NCBI GenBank assembly: GCA_902516925.1
Contig: CABYAF010000001.1
Coordinates: 141,471 to 205,470, forward strand
Length of the DNA: 64,000 nt
Source of the DNA: an uncultured Bacteroidota bacterium
GTDB taxonomy: Bacteria; Bacteroidota; Bacteroidia; Flavobacteriales; Flavobacteriaceae
Direction of reading: 5' to 3'
Both the position numbers and the translations under genes were made by a program. This document shows positions 40,661 to 50,654 of this stretch, piece after piece (position 1 is the stretch's first letter; each line of letters opens with the position of its first letter). The notes under the pieces were generated by a model. The model searched no databases. It was not told the origin of the DNA and saw only the letters and a list, made by a program, of their open reading frames with translations.

Positions 40661-41185
40661 TTATTTTATTGGATCTTCATCATATGCCTCAATAAACTTT
40701 GTTCTATCATAAAAAGCACCAGTCCACTGTATCTTTTTATCTTCTCCAACAAAAAATGTTGCATTGTGATATGGAACTGTTATTGAAGTCTCATCATTTG
40801 CAAATGTTTGTGGTCCCCAGCTTAGAAGAATATGAAAATCAAATTCCTCTCCACTTTCATTTGTATCAGTTCCTTTCATAGCCATATAGGTTGTATCCTC
40901 GCCTGAAGAAATCTGCCAAATACCTGTTGTTGTTTCGAGCATTGCTTTAATTTGATCTTTTCCTTCCATATTCACCCCATTTGGGAATGACCACATAGCA
41001 GTATCTGAATAAAGATCCATTACAGATTCAATATCTCCAGAATTCATAGCCTCATATTGGCTATTTACTAACTCAACTAATTCAGTCTCATCTATTACAA
41101 TTGGATAATCTGAGTCAGCCTGAGTTGGAGTTTCACAACTTATAATTGCGAAACTAAGTATTAATGTTAAGATTATATTTTTCAT
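40661..41185 (-). CDS. NTF2-like/SnoaL-fold lipoprotein
   Basis: 174 aa; lipobox AIISC; YEAMNSGDIESVMDLYSDTAMWSFPNGVNMEG. Confidence 0.7.
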   Translation of the reverse strand: MKNIILTLILSFAIISCETPTQADSDYPIVIDETELVELVNSQYEAMNSGDIESVMDLYSDTAMWSFPNGVNMEGKDQIKAMLETTTGIWQISSGEDTTYMAMKGTDTNESGEEFDFHILLSWGPQTFANDETSITVPYHNATFFVGEDKKIQWTGAFYDRTKFIEAYDEDPIK

Positions 41186-41246
41186 TTTATAAATTGATTT
41201 ATAGTTATGTAATAAATATATAATATAAATTTTATAAATTGTATTT

Positions 41247-42137
41247 ATGAGAAGAACTTATGTCATTCCTGTTTTTATTTTTCTCTTTTTTATTTCAGAT
41301 ATCATATTTGCTCAACAAATTATTCCATTATATAATTCTGCTTTAGATTGTGATTTCAATAAAAAAGACAGAATTATCGAAGAAGGAGGGAGTACATATA
41401 TATATGAAATTAAATCACCTGAAATATGGTATTATCCTTCTGAAAACAAAGAAAGTAATAAACCTGCAGTCCTAGTTATTCCTGGTGGTGGATATACTTA
41501 TCTTAGCATAACAAATGAGGGTATTTCAATTGCAAAATGGTTAAATAGTTTAGGTATAGATGCCTTTATGTTAAAGCATAGACTTCCAAATAATTATTCT
41601 GGATCATGTAAACAAAGAGTTGCAATTGAAGATGGCCAGGCTGCTATTAATTTTATAAGGGATAACTCAACAAAATTTAAAATTAATCCAAATAAATTGG
41701 GAGTTATGGGTTTTTCTGCAGGTGGACATTTGGCTTCTAGTTTGTCAAATTTGAAAATAAATGATTCTAGACCAAATTTCTCTGTTCTTCTTTATCCAGT
41801 AATAACAATGAACCCTAAAGAAACAAATTCTTGGACATTTAGCAGTTTATTTGGAGAAAGTGCAACTGAAGAAATGATTCTAAGATTTTCAAATGAACTA
41901 AATGTTGATAGAAATACTCCACCCACAATTATTATTCATTCTGATAATGATGAAGCTGTAATTCCTGAAAATAGTATAAGATATTATATGGCGTTAAGAA
42001 AAAACAATATACCTACAGCACTTCATATTTGGGAAGATGGAGGACATGGATATGGTCTAGGCAAAGGTAGAGGGTCAATTGAATCATGGCCTATAATTGT
42101 AGAGGAGTGGATGAAGAATAGAAATATAATAGATTAA
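41247..42137 (+). CDS. Alpha/beta hydrolase (acetyl-esterase/BD-FAE-like), secreted
   Basis: 296 aa; signal peptide; VLVIPGGGYTYLS, LGVMGFSAGGHLAS (GxSxG), HSDNDEAVIPENS, GHGYG. Confidence 0.9.
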   Translation: MRRTYVIPVFIFLFFISDIIFAQQIIPLYNSALDCDFNKKDRIIEEGGSTYIYEIKSPEIWYYPSENKESNKPAVLVIPGGGYTYLSITNEGISIAKWLNSLGIDAFMLKHRLPNNYSGSCKQRVAIEDGQAAINFIRDNSTKFKINPNKLGVMGFSAGGHLASSLSNLKINDSRPNFSVLLYPVITMNPKETNSWTFSSLFGESATEEMILRFSNELNVDRNTPPTIIIHSDNDEAVIPENSIRYYMALRKNNIPTALHIWEDGGHGYGLGKGRGSIESWPIIVEEWMKNRNIID

Positions 42138-42151
42138 GATTAGAACTTTCT

Positions 42152-42676
42152 CTATTTGAAATATAAATCAAATTCCAAATTGATTTCGTCATCTACTTTC
42201 ATTGATAGTAATGAAGGACGATCAATTAAAAACTCTGTCAAGGAAACAATAAGTTTTCCTGATAACTGAGTTTTACCATCAAGCTCAAAAACTTTAGCTG
42301 ATACACTAATTTCCTTTTCAATTCCATGAAAATTCATAAGACCATTAATTTTAATTTGTCCGTTTTCTTTGTTAATAGAGGTAGACCTAAAAATAACATT
42401 TGGAAATTGAAGAGCATCAAGAACTCTCAATGAATTACTATCAAGGTTGGAATTACCACTTCTAAAATCACTAACCTTTGCTATAACCCCAATATTTGTA
42501 ATGGTTTCGTTCTCTATTTGAATTAGTCCTGAAATATTTTTGTTTTCAGCAGACCATTTGTGTAAAAAATGTTTACCAGTATAATTAATAGTAGATCTTT
42601 CTGAATCAACTTTTTTTATTTCTTGAGCAGATAAATTAAATGTTACAAGTGCTAATAATAAAGGTATTGTTCTCAT
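42152..42676 (-). CDS. YceI family protein
   Basis: 174 aa; VDSERSTINYTGKHFLHKWSAENKNISG, GLMNFHGIEKEISVSAKV. Confidence 0.88.
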   Translation of the reverse strand: MRTIPLLLALVTFNLSAQEIKKVDSERSTINYTGKHFLHKWSAENKNISGLIQIENETITNIGVIAKVSDFRSGNSNLDSNSLRVLDALQFPNVIFRSTSINKENGQIKINGLMNFHGIEKEISVSAKVFELDGKTQLSGKLIVSLTEFLIDRPSLLSMKVDDEINLEFDLYFK

Positions 42677-43311
42677 TAAAAATCAAATATTATAGTAACC
42701 ATTGCAAGAGTATAACTTGCAACTGCAGTATAAGCAGAAGCTTTATGTATCTTTTTATAACTTTTATTCCCTTGTTGTTTGTCAGCATATATATTAGTAA
42801 CTATCATTGCGGGCACATGAACATTCGCTAATATTTTATGTAGCCTAATATTACTCAGTCCTTCTTTTTTTCTGCTGACAAGTGGAGGAGGAGTAAACAA
42901 AGATAGACCAGCCCCTGTAAAATAAGTTACAGTTACAATTTTACCTAGTGTTTTATGTGTTTCATATACACTGTAATCACCATTGTATAATTTACCTCCT
43001 AATATGCCCTGATAAATCATTCCTGCAAAAGTTATATAACCAATTATTTGATGTGCCTTTAGCATTCTTTCTCTTACAACAAGTTCTTTTTCTCGATTTT
43101 CAAGACTAAGTTTTACAATTCCTGTTTTTCTAAGTAAACCTTTCTCCCCCCATAAAATTCTTTGACTAAAAATCATTTTTTCAGGAAGAAGACTTGGCTT
43201 TTCAGTATTAATCAGATTCTCGAATTCTTCTGTAAAATCTTGAGCAGAACAATTAACACTGGAAATTATTGCGAACAAGCTTAATAGAATATTTCTCTTT
43301 AATTGGAGCAT
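42676..43311 (-). CDS. Membrane protein, cytochrome b561-like (uncertain)
   Basis: 211 aa; several TM segments with spaced His (KAHQIIGY, YETHKTLGK, RLHKILANVHVPA, KIHKASAYTAVASYTLAMV); 1-nt overlap with YceI gene. Confidence 0.55.
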   Translation of the reverse strand: MLQLKRNILLSLFAIISSVNCSAQDFTEEFENLINTEKPSLLPEKMIFSQRILWGEKGLLRKTGIVKLSLENREKELVVRERMLKAHQIIGYITFAGMIYQGILGGKLYNGDYSVYETHKTLGKIVTVTYFTGAGLSLFTPPPLVSRKKEGLSNIRLHKILANVHVPAMIVTNIYADKQQGNKSYKKIHKASAYTAVASYTLAMVTIIFDF

Positions 43312-43487
43312 TTTAAGTTATAGTTATGGATAGGCTTTCTCCAGCAAGAGTAATTGTTGGACAAGTATTCTGTAAAAACTTTTTTCTTTTCATATTAAAT
43401 AATGATCAAATCTAATATGTATATTGAGTATTAGTACATAATTTCATATTTTTAATATTCTTTTAACTAATTTAAATTAAGGTCTTT

Positions 43488-44576
43488 ATGACAAAAATTT
43501 ATGTTAACCCGGACATTGTGAAAGCAGAGACTTTGCCTGCTATATTTTATAGAAGTAATTCATATTTTGAAGAACTTAAAGAAAAAGTATTTATTAAATC
43601 ATGGCAATTTGTGGGTCATAAATCTATCTTGCCTATTAACATAAACACTTATCCATTTGAATTTATCAAGAACTATGTTGAGGAGCCTTTATTACTCGTA
43701 AAAAATAAAGATGAAAAAATAAGTTGTCTTTCAAATGTTTGTACTCACAGAGCTAACATTATAATAAATAATAAAGGTAATGTTAGAGACTTGAGATGTA
43801 TGTACCACGGTAGAAAATTTGATCTTGATGGTAAATTTAAGTCAATGCCGGAGTTTAGTTTGGCAAAAGAATTTCCAAGGGATTGTGATGATCTAAAAGA
43901 ATTTCCAATTGCTAATCTTGGTCCTTTTATCTTTGTTGGCTTAGAGCCATCTTTTGATTTTGAGTCTGTTTGCTCAAAAATTAATCAAAGAATATCATTC
44001 TTGCCAATGGATCATATAGAATATCGTCAAGACCTAAGTAAAGATTATATGGTAAATTCTCACTGGGCACTATATTGTGATAATTATCTTGAGGGATTTC
44101 ATATCCCATTTGTTCATAATGATTTGAATGAAGTTTTAGATTACGAAAAGTACGACACTGAAATTGATGAATATTTTAATCTCCAAATAGGTTATTCTAA
44201 AGATGGAGATGAGGCAGTGTTTGATTTTCCTAAAGATCATCAAGATTACAATAAAAATATTTCAGCATATTATTATTGGATATTTCCAAATATTATGGTT
44301 AATGTTTATCCATGGGGAGTCTCTATTAATGTAATCAAGCCTATAAATATGAATAAAACCAAAGTTTCTTTCTTAAGTTATGTATATGATGAATCTAAAT
44401 TAGAATTAGGAGCAGGAGCAAATCTTGATAAGGTTGAAAGAGAAGATGAATTTGTTGTAGAAGGAGTAAATAAAGGTTTAAAATCAAGATATTATTCAAC
44501 TGGTAGATTCTCGCCTACCATGGAAAAGGGCGTCCATCACTTCCATAGTTTATTGTCCAAATCAATTAATTCTTAA
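43488..44576 (+). CDS. Rieske 2Fe-2S aromatic ring-hydroxylating oxygenase, alpha subunit
   Basis: 362 aa; CTHRANIIINNKGNVRDLRCMYHGRKFDLDG Rieske motif; NYLEGFHIPFVH Fe site. Confidence 0.93.
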   Translation: MTKIYVNPDIVKAETLPAIFYRSNSYFEELKEKVFIKSWQFVGHKSILPININTYPFEFIKNYVEEPLLLVKNKDEKISCLSNVCTHRANIIINNKGNVRDLRCMYHGRKFDLDGKFKSMPEFSLAKEFPRDCDDLKEFPIANLGPFIFVGLEPSFDFESVCSKINQRISFLPMDHIEYRQDLSKDYMVNSHWALYCDNYLEGFHIPFVHNDLNEVLDYEKYDTEIDEYFNLQIGYSKDGDEAVFDFPKDHQDYNKNISAYYYWIFPNIMVNVYPWGVSINVIKPINMNKTKVSFLSYVYDESKLELGAGANLDKVEREDEFVVEGVNKGLKSRYYSTGRFSPTMEKGVHHFHSLLSKSINS

Positions 44577-44584
44577 ATTTAATT

Positions 44585-45871
44585 ATGAAAAAACTATTAT
44601 TTATTTTCGTGTTAAGCTCCACAATTGTTCACTCTCAGGACTACAGAGTTGAAAAAGACAGAATCATTGAACTTTTTGAGAACTTGAAAAAGTTTGGAGT
44701 AAATGAGAATCAAGGAAATGATAGAGTGGCATATAGTGATTTTGAAATTCAGGCAAGGGAATATATTTCAAAGAAACTTGAAAAAACTAGTGCTAAAGTT
44801 TATACTGATTTTGCCGGTAATCTTATTGCACATTATAATCCAAACAATAGTAACTTAAAACCAATTTTATTTGGCTCTCACGTTGATGCTGTTCCTAATG
44901 GAGGGCACTATGACGGAGCAGCTGGTGTAATACATGCAATTGAAGTTTTACAGACTGTTCATTCAAAAAATATTTTATTAAATCATCCACTTGAAGTAAT
45001 AGTTTTTTCTAATGAAGAGGGGGGGCTTTTTGGAAGCAAAGCACTTGCAGGTAAAATCAATCAGCAGACATTGGATGTTATGACTATTTCAGGATACACC
45101 AATGGAGAGGGCGTTGAAAGGCTTGGTGGAAATGTTGACAGGATATATGAGGTAAAAAGAAATATTGGTGATATCCATGCTTTTCTAGAAATGCATATTG
45201 AACAAGGGAATAATCTTTACAGTAGTAATACTGATGTAGGGATTGTTGAGGGAATCGTAGGTCTTAAATGGTGGGATGTAACCGTTACAGGAACTACTAA
45301 CCATGCGGGTACAACACCAATGAACCAAAGACAGGATGCCATGATTGCTGCTTCTAAGTTTGTATTGATGGTTAATGAAACTGTTAACTCATATGAAGGT
45401 TCACAAGTTGGCACTGTTGGTAGAATCTCAGCAGAACCAGGAGTCCCAAACGTAATTCCTGGAATTGTAAATTTAAGTTTAGAATTAAGAGATTTAAGTT
45501 CAAAGAAGATTTCAATTATTTACAATAAGATTATAGAAAATACAAAGATTATTGAAGAAGAGACAAAAACTAAATTCTCTTTTAGCCCAATTGATGCCAC
45601 TGGAGATCCTGCATTGATGGATAGAAGAATAATCAATATACTTAGTGAAGTATCGGATGATCTTGGATATAGCTCTATGTTAATGCCAAGTGGAGCAGGT
45701 CATGACTCCCAGACTATGGCATTGATTGCACCAACAGCAATGATCTTTGCTCCAAGCAAGGATGGGATAAGTCATTCTCCCAAAGAATATACAGATTTTG
45801 AAATGCTAGAGAAAACAACCAATGTAATGCTTAATACTATCTTAAAAATTGATAAAGTTAAACTTGATTAA
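44585..45871 (+). CDS. M20 family Zn-dependent amidase/hydantoinase-carbamoylase (secreted)
   Basis: 428 aa; signal peptide; GSHVDAVPNGGHYDGAAGVIHAIEVL, SNEEGGLFGSKALAG, GTTNHAGTTPMNQRQDAM, MPSGAGHDSQTMA. Confidence 0.93.
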   Translation: MKKLLFIFVLSSTIVHSQDYRVEKDRIIELFENLKKFGVNENQGNDRVAYSDFEIQAREYISKKLEKTSAKVYTDFAGNLIAHYNPNNSNLKPILFGSHVDAVPNGGHYDGAAGVIHAIEVLQTVHSKNILLNHPLEVIVFSNEEGGLFGSKALAGKINQQTLDVMTISGYTNGEGVERLGGNVDRIYEVKRNIGDIHAFLEMHIEQGNNLYSSNTDVGIVEGIVGLKWWDVTVTGTTNHAGTTPMNQRQDAMIAASKFVLMVNETVNSYEGSQVGTVGRISAEPGVPNVIPGIVNLSLELRDLSSKKISIIYNKIIENTKIIEEETKTKFSFSPIDATGDPALMDRRIINILSEVSDDLGYSSMLMPSGAGHDSQTMALIAPTAMIFAPSKDGISHSPKEYTDFEMLEKTTNVMLNTILKIDKVKLD

Positions 45872-45872
45872 A

Positions 45873-47210
45873 ATGAAAAGAATACCATTAATCTTAGCAC
45901 TTCTTTCTTGTAATCTTTTATTATCACAGAAAATAGCATTAGTCGGAGGGACTCTGATTGATGGATATGGAAATACACCTATTTATGATAGTGTGATTTT
46001 AGTTAATGATGAGACCATAACAGATATTGGAACGATTGGAAATATTAATATTCCAATGGAATATAAAGTTGTCAGTACGGAAGGAATGTCAGTCATGCCT
46101 GGTTTATGGGATATGCACGTACACTTAATGATTAATGGACACTCTGATTATGCATATTGGGATAAGACATATCCTAAATTATTTAAAGACGTAATTATGC
46201 CATCTTCAGCTCATCAATTATTAATGGCTGGAGTTACAAGTGCAAGAGATTTGGGAGGACCATTAGATGAAAGTTTAGAAGTAAGAGATATGATCAATTC
46301 AGGAAAGATTCCTGGTCCAACAATGTATATGAGTGGACCTTTTATCCAAAAAAAACCATATCCAGGAACTGAACTATTTAGGTGGGGAGTTAATGGGGAG
46401 AAGGATGCAAGAAATAAAATTAAAATTTTAGCAAAGGCAGGTGTTGATCTAATTAAATTAATTGATCAAGATCAAATGACATTTGATGAATTATCAGCGA
46501 TAGTAGATGAAGCACACAAACACAACTTAAAAGTTGTAGCACATGCACATCGTCCAGAAGAAATTAGACTTGGGTTAAAAGTTGGTGTTGATAATTTTGA
46601 ACACACCGGATTATCCTCTTCTCCTAGATTTCCTGATGATGTAATGGAAATGATTAATGAGAGAACTGCTCAAATGAATCTAGGTCCGTTATTTTGGACT
46701 CCAACAATTGAAGGACTTTATAATTACACCGATGTGATTAAAAACAATGAGCACCTGGATAATGAGTCATGGCATTTAGACCTTCCGGATTCAATCATTT
46801 TAGATATTAAAAACTCAATAAAAAAACCAGGCGAATTACCTTATTTTCAACTCACTCCAATAAGAAAGCCAACTCTAAAAACAAAGTTTAATCAATTGAG
46901 AAATTCTGGTGTAGTAATGATGATTGGAACGGACAGCGGGATTCCTATGAAGTTTCACTCTCAAAGTACATGGAATGAATTAGAAGTTTGGGTAAATGTT
47001 TTTGATGTTGAACCACTTGATGCAATAAAATCTGCAACTTATTGGCCATCATTCTTTATGGGAGTTTCAGAGACTGTTGGGACAATTTCAGTAGGAAAAC
47101 AAGCAGATATTATTGCAGTTAAGGGAAACGTACTGAAACATATTTCAACTCTTCAAAGTATTGATATTGTTATGAAAAAGGGAAAAATCTACAAAAACAC
47201 TAAGCCTTAG
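45873..47210 (+). CDS. Amidohydrolase family protein (secreted)
   Basis: Start set at MKRIPLILALLSCN (45873); MPGLWDMHVHL, VVAHAHRPEEIRLGLKVGVDNFEHTGL, GTDSGIPMKFH, GKQADIIAVKGNV. Confidence 0.92.
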   Translation: MKRIPLILALLSCNLLLSQKIALVGGTLIDGYGNTPIYDSVILVNDETITDIGTIGNINIPMEYKVVSTEGMSVMPGLWDMHVHLMINGHSDYAYWDKTYPKLFKDVIMPSSAHQLLMAGVTSARDLGGPLDESLEVRDMINSGKIPGPTMYMSGPFIQKKPYPGTELFRWGVNGEKDARNKIKILAKAGVDLIKLIDQDQMTFDELSAIVDEAHKHNLKVVAHAHRPEEIRLGLKVGVDNFEHTGLSSSPRFPDDVMEMINERTAQMNLGPLFWTPTIEGLYNYTDVIKNNEHLDNESWHLDLPDSIILDIKNSIKKPGELPYFQLTPIRKPTLKTKFNQLRNSGVVMMIGTDSGIPMKFHSQSTWNELEVWVNVFDVEPLDAIKSATYWPSFFMGVSETVGTISVGKQADIIAVKGNVLKHISTLQSIDIVMKKGKIYKNTKP

Positions 47211-48159
47211 TAATTTGAGATATTATTTTTTCAGAATGATCTCTTGAATTTTCAATAAACCATTTGTTTGTTTTAAGCCCGCCACAAATTACACCAGCAA
47301 GAAAAACTCCTTTCACATTTGTTTCCATTGTATCCTCATTGTAAAATGGAGTTTTAAACTCATCCTTTAGAATTTCAACTCCAAGATTTTCCAAAATTTC
47401 ATAATTAGGCTGATATCCTGTCATTGCTAATACAAAATCATTCTCTATCTCAATTTCTTCTGACTTATTGTTTACAATTATTGATTTATCCTTGATATTG
47501 GTAATTACAGATTCATAGTATACATTAATCTCATTATTCTCAATCCTATTAATTATGTCTGGTCTTACCCAATATTTTATGTTTTTACCTATTTCCTTTT
47601 CTCTAATTATCATGGTTACACTTTTAGCTCCTTTTCTGAAAGTATCTAGTGCAACATCTACAGCTGAATTTCCCGCTCCTACAATAGCAATATCCATTTT
47701 ATAATATGGATGTGATTCATTATAGTAATGAAGAACTTTATCTTTATCTTCTCCTGGAATATTTAGCATGAATGGAATATCATAAAAACCTGTACAAATA
47801 ATAATTTTTTTTGAATTCAAAATTCCTACACTTGTTTTAAGTTCAAAATTTTTTTCTTTTTGAATAATTTCAGTTACCTCATTATAAAGACTTAAATTAA
47901 GTTTCCAAGTGTCACAAACTCTTCGATAGTATTCAAGTGCTTCTATTCTAGTTGGTTTCACATTATGAGATATAAATGGAATATCTCCAATTTCAAGTTT
48001 GTCAGAAGTAGAGAAAAAAGTTGTATTAATAGGATAATTAAAGATTGAGTTAACTAACATTCCCTTATCAATAATAAGGTAGTCTAAATTACTTTTATCT
48101 GCTTCAATTCCGCATGCAAGTCCAATTGGTCCAGCTCCAATAATAATTAAGTCTTTCAT
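47200..48159 (-). CDS. YpdA-type FAD-dependent NAD(P)-disulfide oxidoreductase
   Basis: 319 aa; IIGAGPIGLACGIEADKSNLDYLIIDKG, AIVGAGNSAVDVALDTFRKGAKSVTMIIR, FVLAMTGYQPNYEIL. Confidence 0.88.
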   Translation of the reverse strand: MKDLIIIGAGPIGLACGIEADKSNLDYLIIDKGMLVNSIFNYPINTTFFSTSDKLEIGDIPFISHNVKPTRIEALEYYRRVCDTWKLNLSLYNEVTEIIQKEKNFELKTSVGILNSKKIIICTGFYDIPFMLNIPGEDKDKVLHYYNESHPYYKMDIAIVGAGNSAVDVALDTFRKGAKSVTMIIREKEIGKNIKYWVRPDIINRIENNEINVYYESVITNIKDKSIIVNNKSEEIEIENDFVLAMTGYQPNYEILENLGVEILKDEFKTPFYNEDTMETNVKGVFLAGVICGGLKTNKWFIENSRDHSEKIISQITKA

Positions 48160-48214
48160 ATTATGATTATGTGCAAATTTATTTAATTTTGTTGACTAAT
48201 CTTAACCTACACCC

Positions 48215-48790
48215 TTGAATAATTTAGTAATTATTGGGCATCCTGATAAAAAATCTTTCTGTCACAATGGAATCTTCAATACAATCAACAATATTTTAAG
48301 TAAATATGATAATCAAAACTTGAAGAAAATTGACCTTTATGATGATAAACTTCATAGAGATAAAAAAGATTTAGTCAAAAAATACAAGGATTTAGTTACA
48401 TGGTCTGATAGAATTTATTTCATATCACCAGTATGGTGGTTTAGGCTTACTCCAAAAATGGAAACGTTTTTCGATGAGGTATTTACTCCTGGATTTGCCT
48501 ATGAGTTTGTGAATATTACTAAAACATATGCATATCCCAGATCTTTTTTGAAAAAGAAAAAAGTTAGGTGTTACTTAACTCACGGAGCTCCAGCTTTACC
48601 GGTCAAGACAATGTATTTAAACTCTGTTAAGCTTAGACTTGTTCTCGGAGTGTTTACTTTTGTTTTTGGATGGGGTGGAAATTGGAGTAACACAAAGCAG
48701 TTCTGGTCAGTCCCTTTTGTCTCGGATAAGAAAAGGCAGAAATATCTCAGAGTAGTTGAAAAGGATGTTTTAAGAGATTGTAGAAAATAA
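48215..48790 (+). CDS. NAD(P)H-dependent oxidoreductase, flavodoxin-like fold
   Basis: 191 aa, TTG start; VIIGHPDKKSFCHNGIFNTI, DRIYFISPVWWFRLTPKMETFFDEVFTPGFAYEF. Confidence 0.88.
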   Translation: MNNLVIIGHPDKKSFCHNGIFNTINNILSKYDNQNLKKIDLYDDKLHRDKKDLVKKYKDLVTWSDRIYFISPVWWFRLTPKMETFFDEVFTPGFAYEFVNITKTYAYPRSFLKKKKVRCYLTHGAPALPVKTMYLNSVKLRLVLGVFTFVFGWGGNWSNTKQFWSVPFVSDKKRQKYLRVVEKDVLRDCRK

Positions 48791-48815
48791 TCTCAACTTT
48801 TAGGTATATTTAAAA

Positions 48816-50654
48816 ATGAAAAAAATAATATCTCCTCTGCTTTTTTTATCAATTTTAGGCTGTAATAATCAAGAATTTCGTGATTTAAACAAAAATGGAA
48901 TGCTTGATATATATGAGGATAAAAGCGAATCTATTGATGATAGAGTTAATGATTTAATCTCTCAAATGTCAATTGAAGAGAAGGCAGGTTCAATATTTAT
49001 TGATATAACAAAGGTTACATTTGAAGGGAGTGAATCGTCAGGATTTGCATCTTTTCTTCCGGAGACAGTTGAGTCAATAAATAATCTTAAAATGAATCAC
49101 TTTAATATTATTGATTCATTTGAGCCTATTAAAATGATAGAGTGGTATAATAATGTTCAAAAGGTTGCAGAAGAAAGTAGATTAGGAATCCCAATTACAA
49201 TCGCATCTGACCCAAGACACGGCGCTCCAGACCCAAATTCACCAATCAGTGTTAGTTCTTCATCTTTTTCCATTTGGCCATCAACACTTGGATTAGGAGC
49301 AATAGGAGATGAAGAAATTGTTGAAGAGTTTGGAAATATTGTTAGACAAGAATATAAATCAATAGGTATTAATTTAGCATTAGGCCCAATGGCTGATATT
49401 GCGACTGAACCAAGATGGACTCGAGTAGACGGTACTTTTGGGGAAGATGCCTTAATTAATTCAAAACTTACGGCAGCTTTTATCAAAGGCCTTCAAGGTA
49501 AAACAATAAATCAGGAATCAGTTTTAGCTATGGTCAAACATTTTCCTGGTTCGGGATCAGTTGAAAACGGAAACGACAGTCATTTTCCACCAGGAAATCA
49601 TGTTTATCCAGGGGATAATTTTAATTATCATTTACTACCATTTGAAGCTGCATTTGATGTAGGAGTTTCATCTGTGATGCCATATTACGGAATACCAGTT
49701 GGTATATCAGATAAAAAAATAGGTGCATCTTTTGATGAATATATTATTAATAATCTTCTAAGAGAGAAATATAATTTTAATGGAATTGTATGTAGTGATT
49801 GGGCTCTAATTACAGACAGAACACTTCCAGATGGTAGAGTTTTTAAACCAGCATCAGCATTTGGACTTGAAGATAAAACTACAGAGGAAAGAATAACTAG
49901 ATTAATTGATGCAGGTATTGATATGATAGGAGGTGAGAGCCTTACAAATGAGTTGCTAAATTTAATTAGGTCAGGAATAATTTCTGAAAAAAGAATAGAC
50001 CAATCTTTGAGAAGAATAATGAAAGAGAAATTCAATCTAGGATTATTTGATAATCCTTTTATTAATGTTGAAAGCTTGAATACTTTAGATAATGATTTTT
50101 TTATAGAGCAAGGAATCGAAGCACAAAAGAAATCTATAGTATTACTTAAAAACAAAAACATATTACCAATTCAAAAAGAGGATAAAATATTTTTTGATGG
50201 ATTTAATAAAGAGTTAATCAAAAAATATAATTATTCACTTAGCCCTGAAGATTCGGATTATATTTTGATTAAGCTCTCTTCACCTTCAGGTCGTTTTGAA
50301 GCAAAGTATGAAATGCAAAAAATGCTTGGAGGTGGTCCACTTGATTTTACTCCTGAGGAGATAAAAAGGATTAAAAGTCTAGCAAAGATTAAACCTGTAA
50401 TATTAGTAATGAGTCTTAAAAGACCAACTGTTTTTTCTGAGATAGCGGATGTATCGGATGCAATTATAGCAGATTTTCAAGTTCAAGAGAATATATTATT
50501 GGAAATGATATATGGAAAATTTTCACCATCGGGTAAGCTACCATTCGAGATACCATCTTCTACAGAAGCTGTTAAAAACCAAAAAGAAGATTTACCTTAT
50601 GATTCTGTAAATCCATTATTTAAATTTGGACATGGCCTTAATTATCAAGAATAA
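48816..50654 (+). CDS. Glycoside hydrolase family 3 protein (lipoprotein)
   Basis: 612 aa; lipobox SILGC; IDDRVNDLISQMSIEEKAG, MVKHFPGSG, GIVCSDWALI nucleophile region. Confidence 0.93.
   Translation: MKKIISPLLFLSILGCNNQEFRDLNKNGMLDIYEDKSESIDDRVNDLISQMSIEEKAGSIFIDITKVTFEGSESSGFASFLPETVESINNLKMNHFNIIDSFEPIKMIEWYNNVQKVAEESRLGIPITIASDPRHGAPDPNSPISVSSSSFSIWPSTLGLGAIGDEEIVEEFGNIVRQEYKSIGINLALGPMADIATEPRWTRVDGTFGEDALINSKLTAAFIKGLQGKTINQESVLAMVKHFPGSGSVENGNDSHFPPGNHVYPGDNFNYHLLPFEAAFDVGVSSVMPYYGIPVGISDKKIGASFDEYIINNLLREKYNFNGIVCSDWALITDRTLPDGRVFKPASAFGLEDKTTEERITRLIDAGIDMIGGESLTNELLNLIRSGIISEKRIDQSLRRIMKEKFNLGLFDNPFINVESLNTLDNDFFIEQGIEAQKKSIVLLKNKNILPIQKEDKIFFDGFNKELIKKYNYSLSPEDSDYILIKLSSPSGRFEAKYEMQKMLGGGPLDFTPEEIKRIKSLAKIKPVILVMSLKRPTVFSEIADVSDAIIADFQVQENILLEMIYGKFSPSGKLPFEIPSSTEAVKNQKEDLPYDSVNPLFKFGHGLNYQE

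Noticed and set aside
49157-50161. 109-aa and 158-aa minus-strand ORFs opposite GH3
   Set aside because: Antisense shadow ORFs of a clear GH3 gene; Ser/Ile/Leu-biased.
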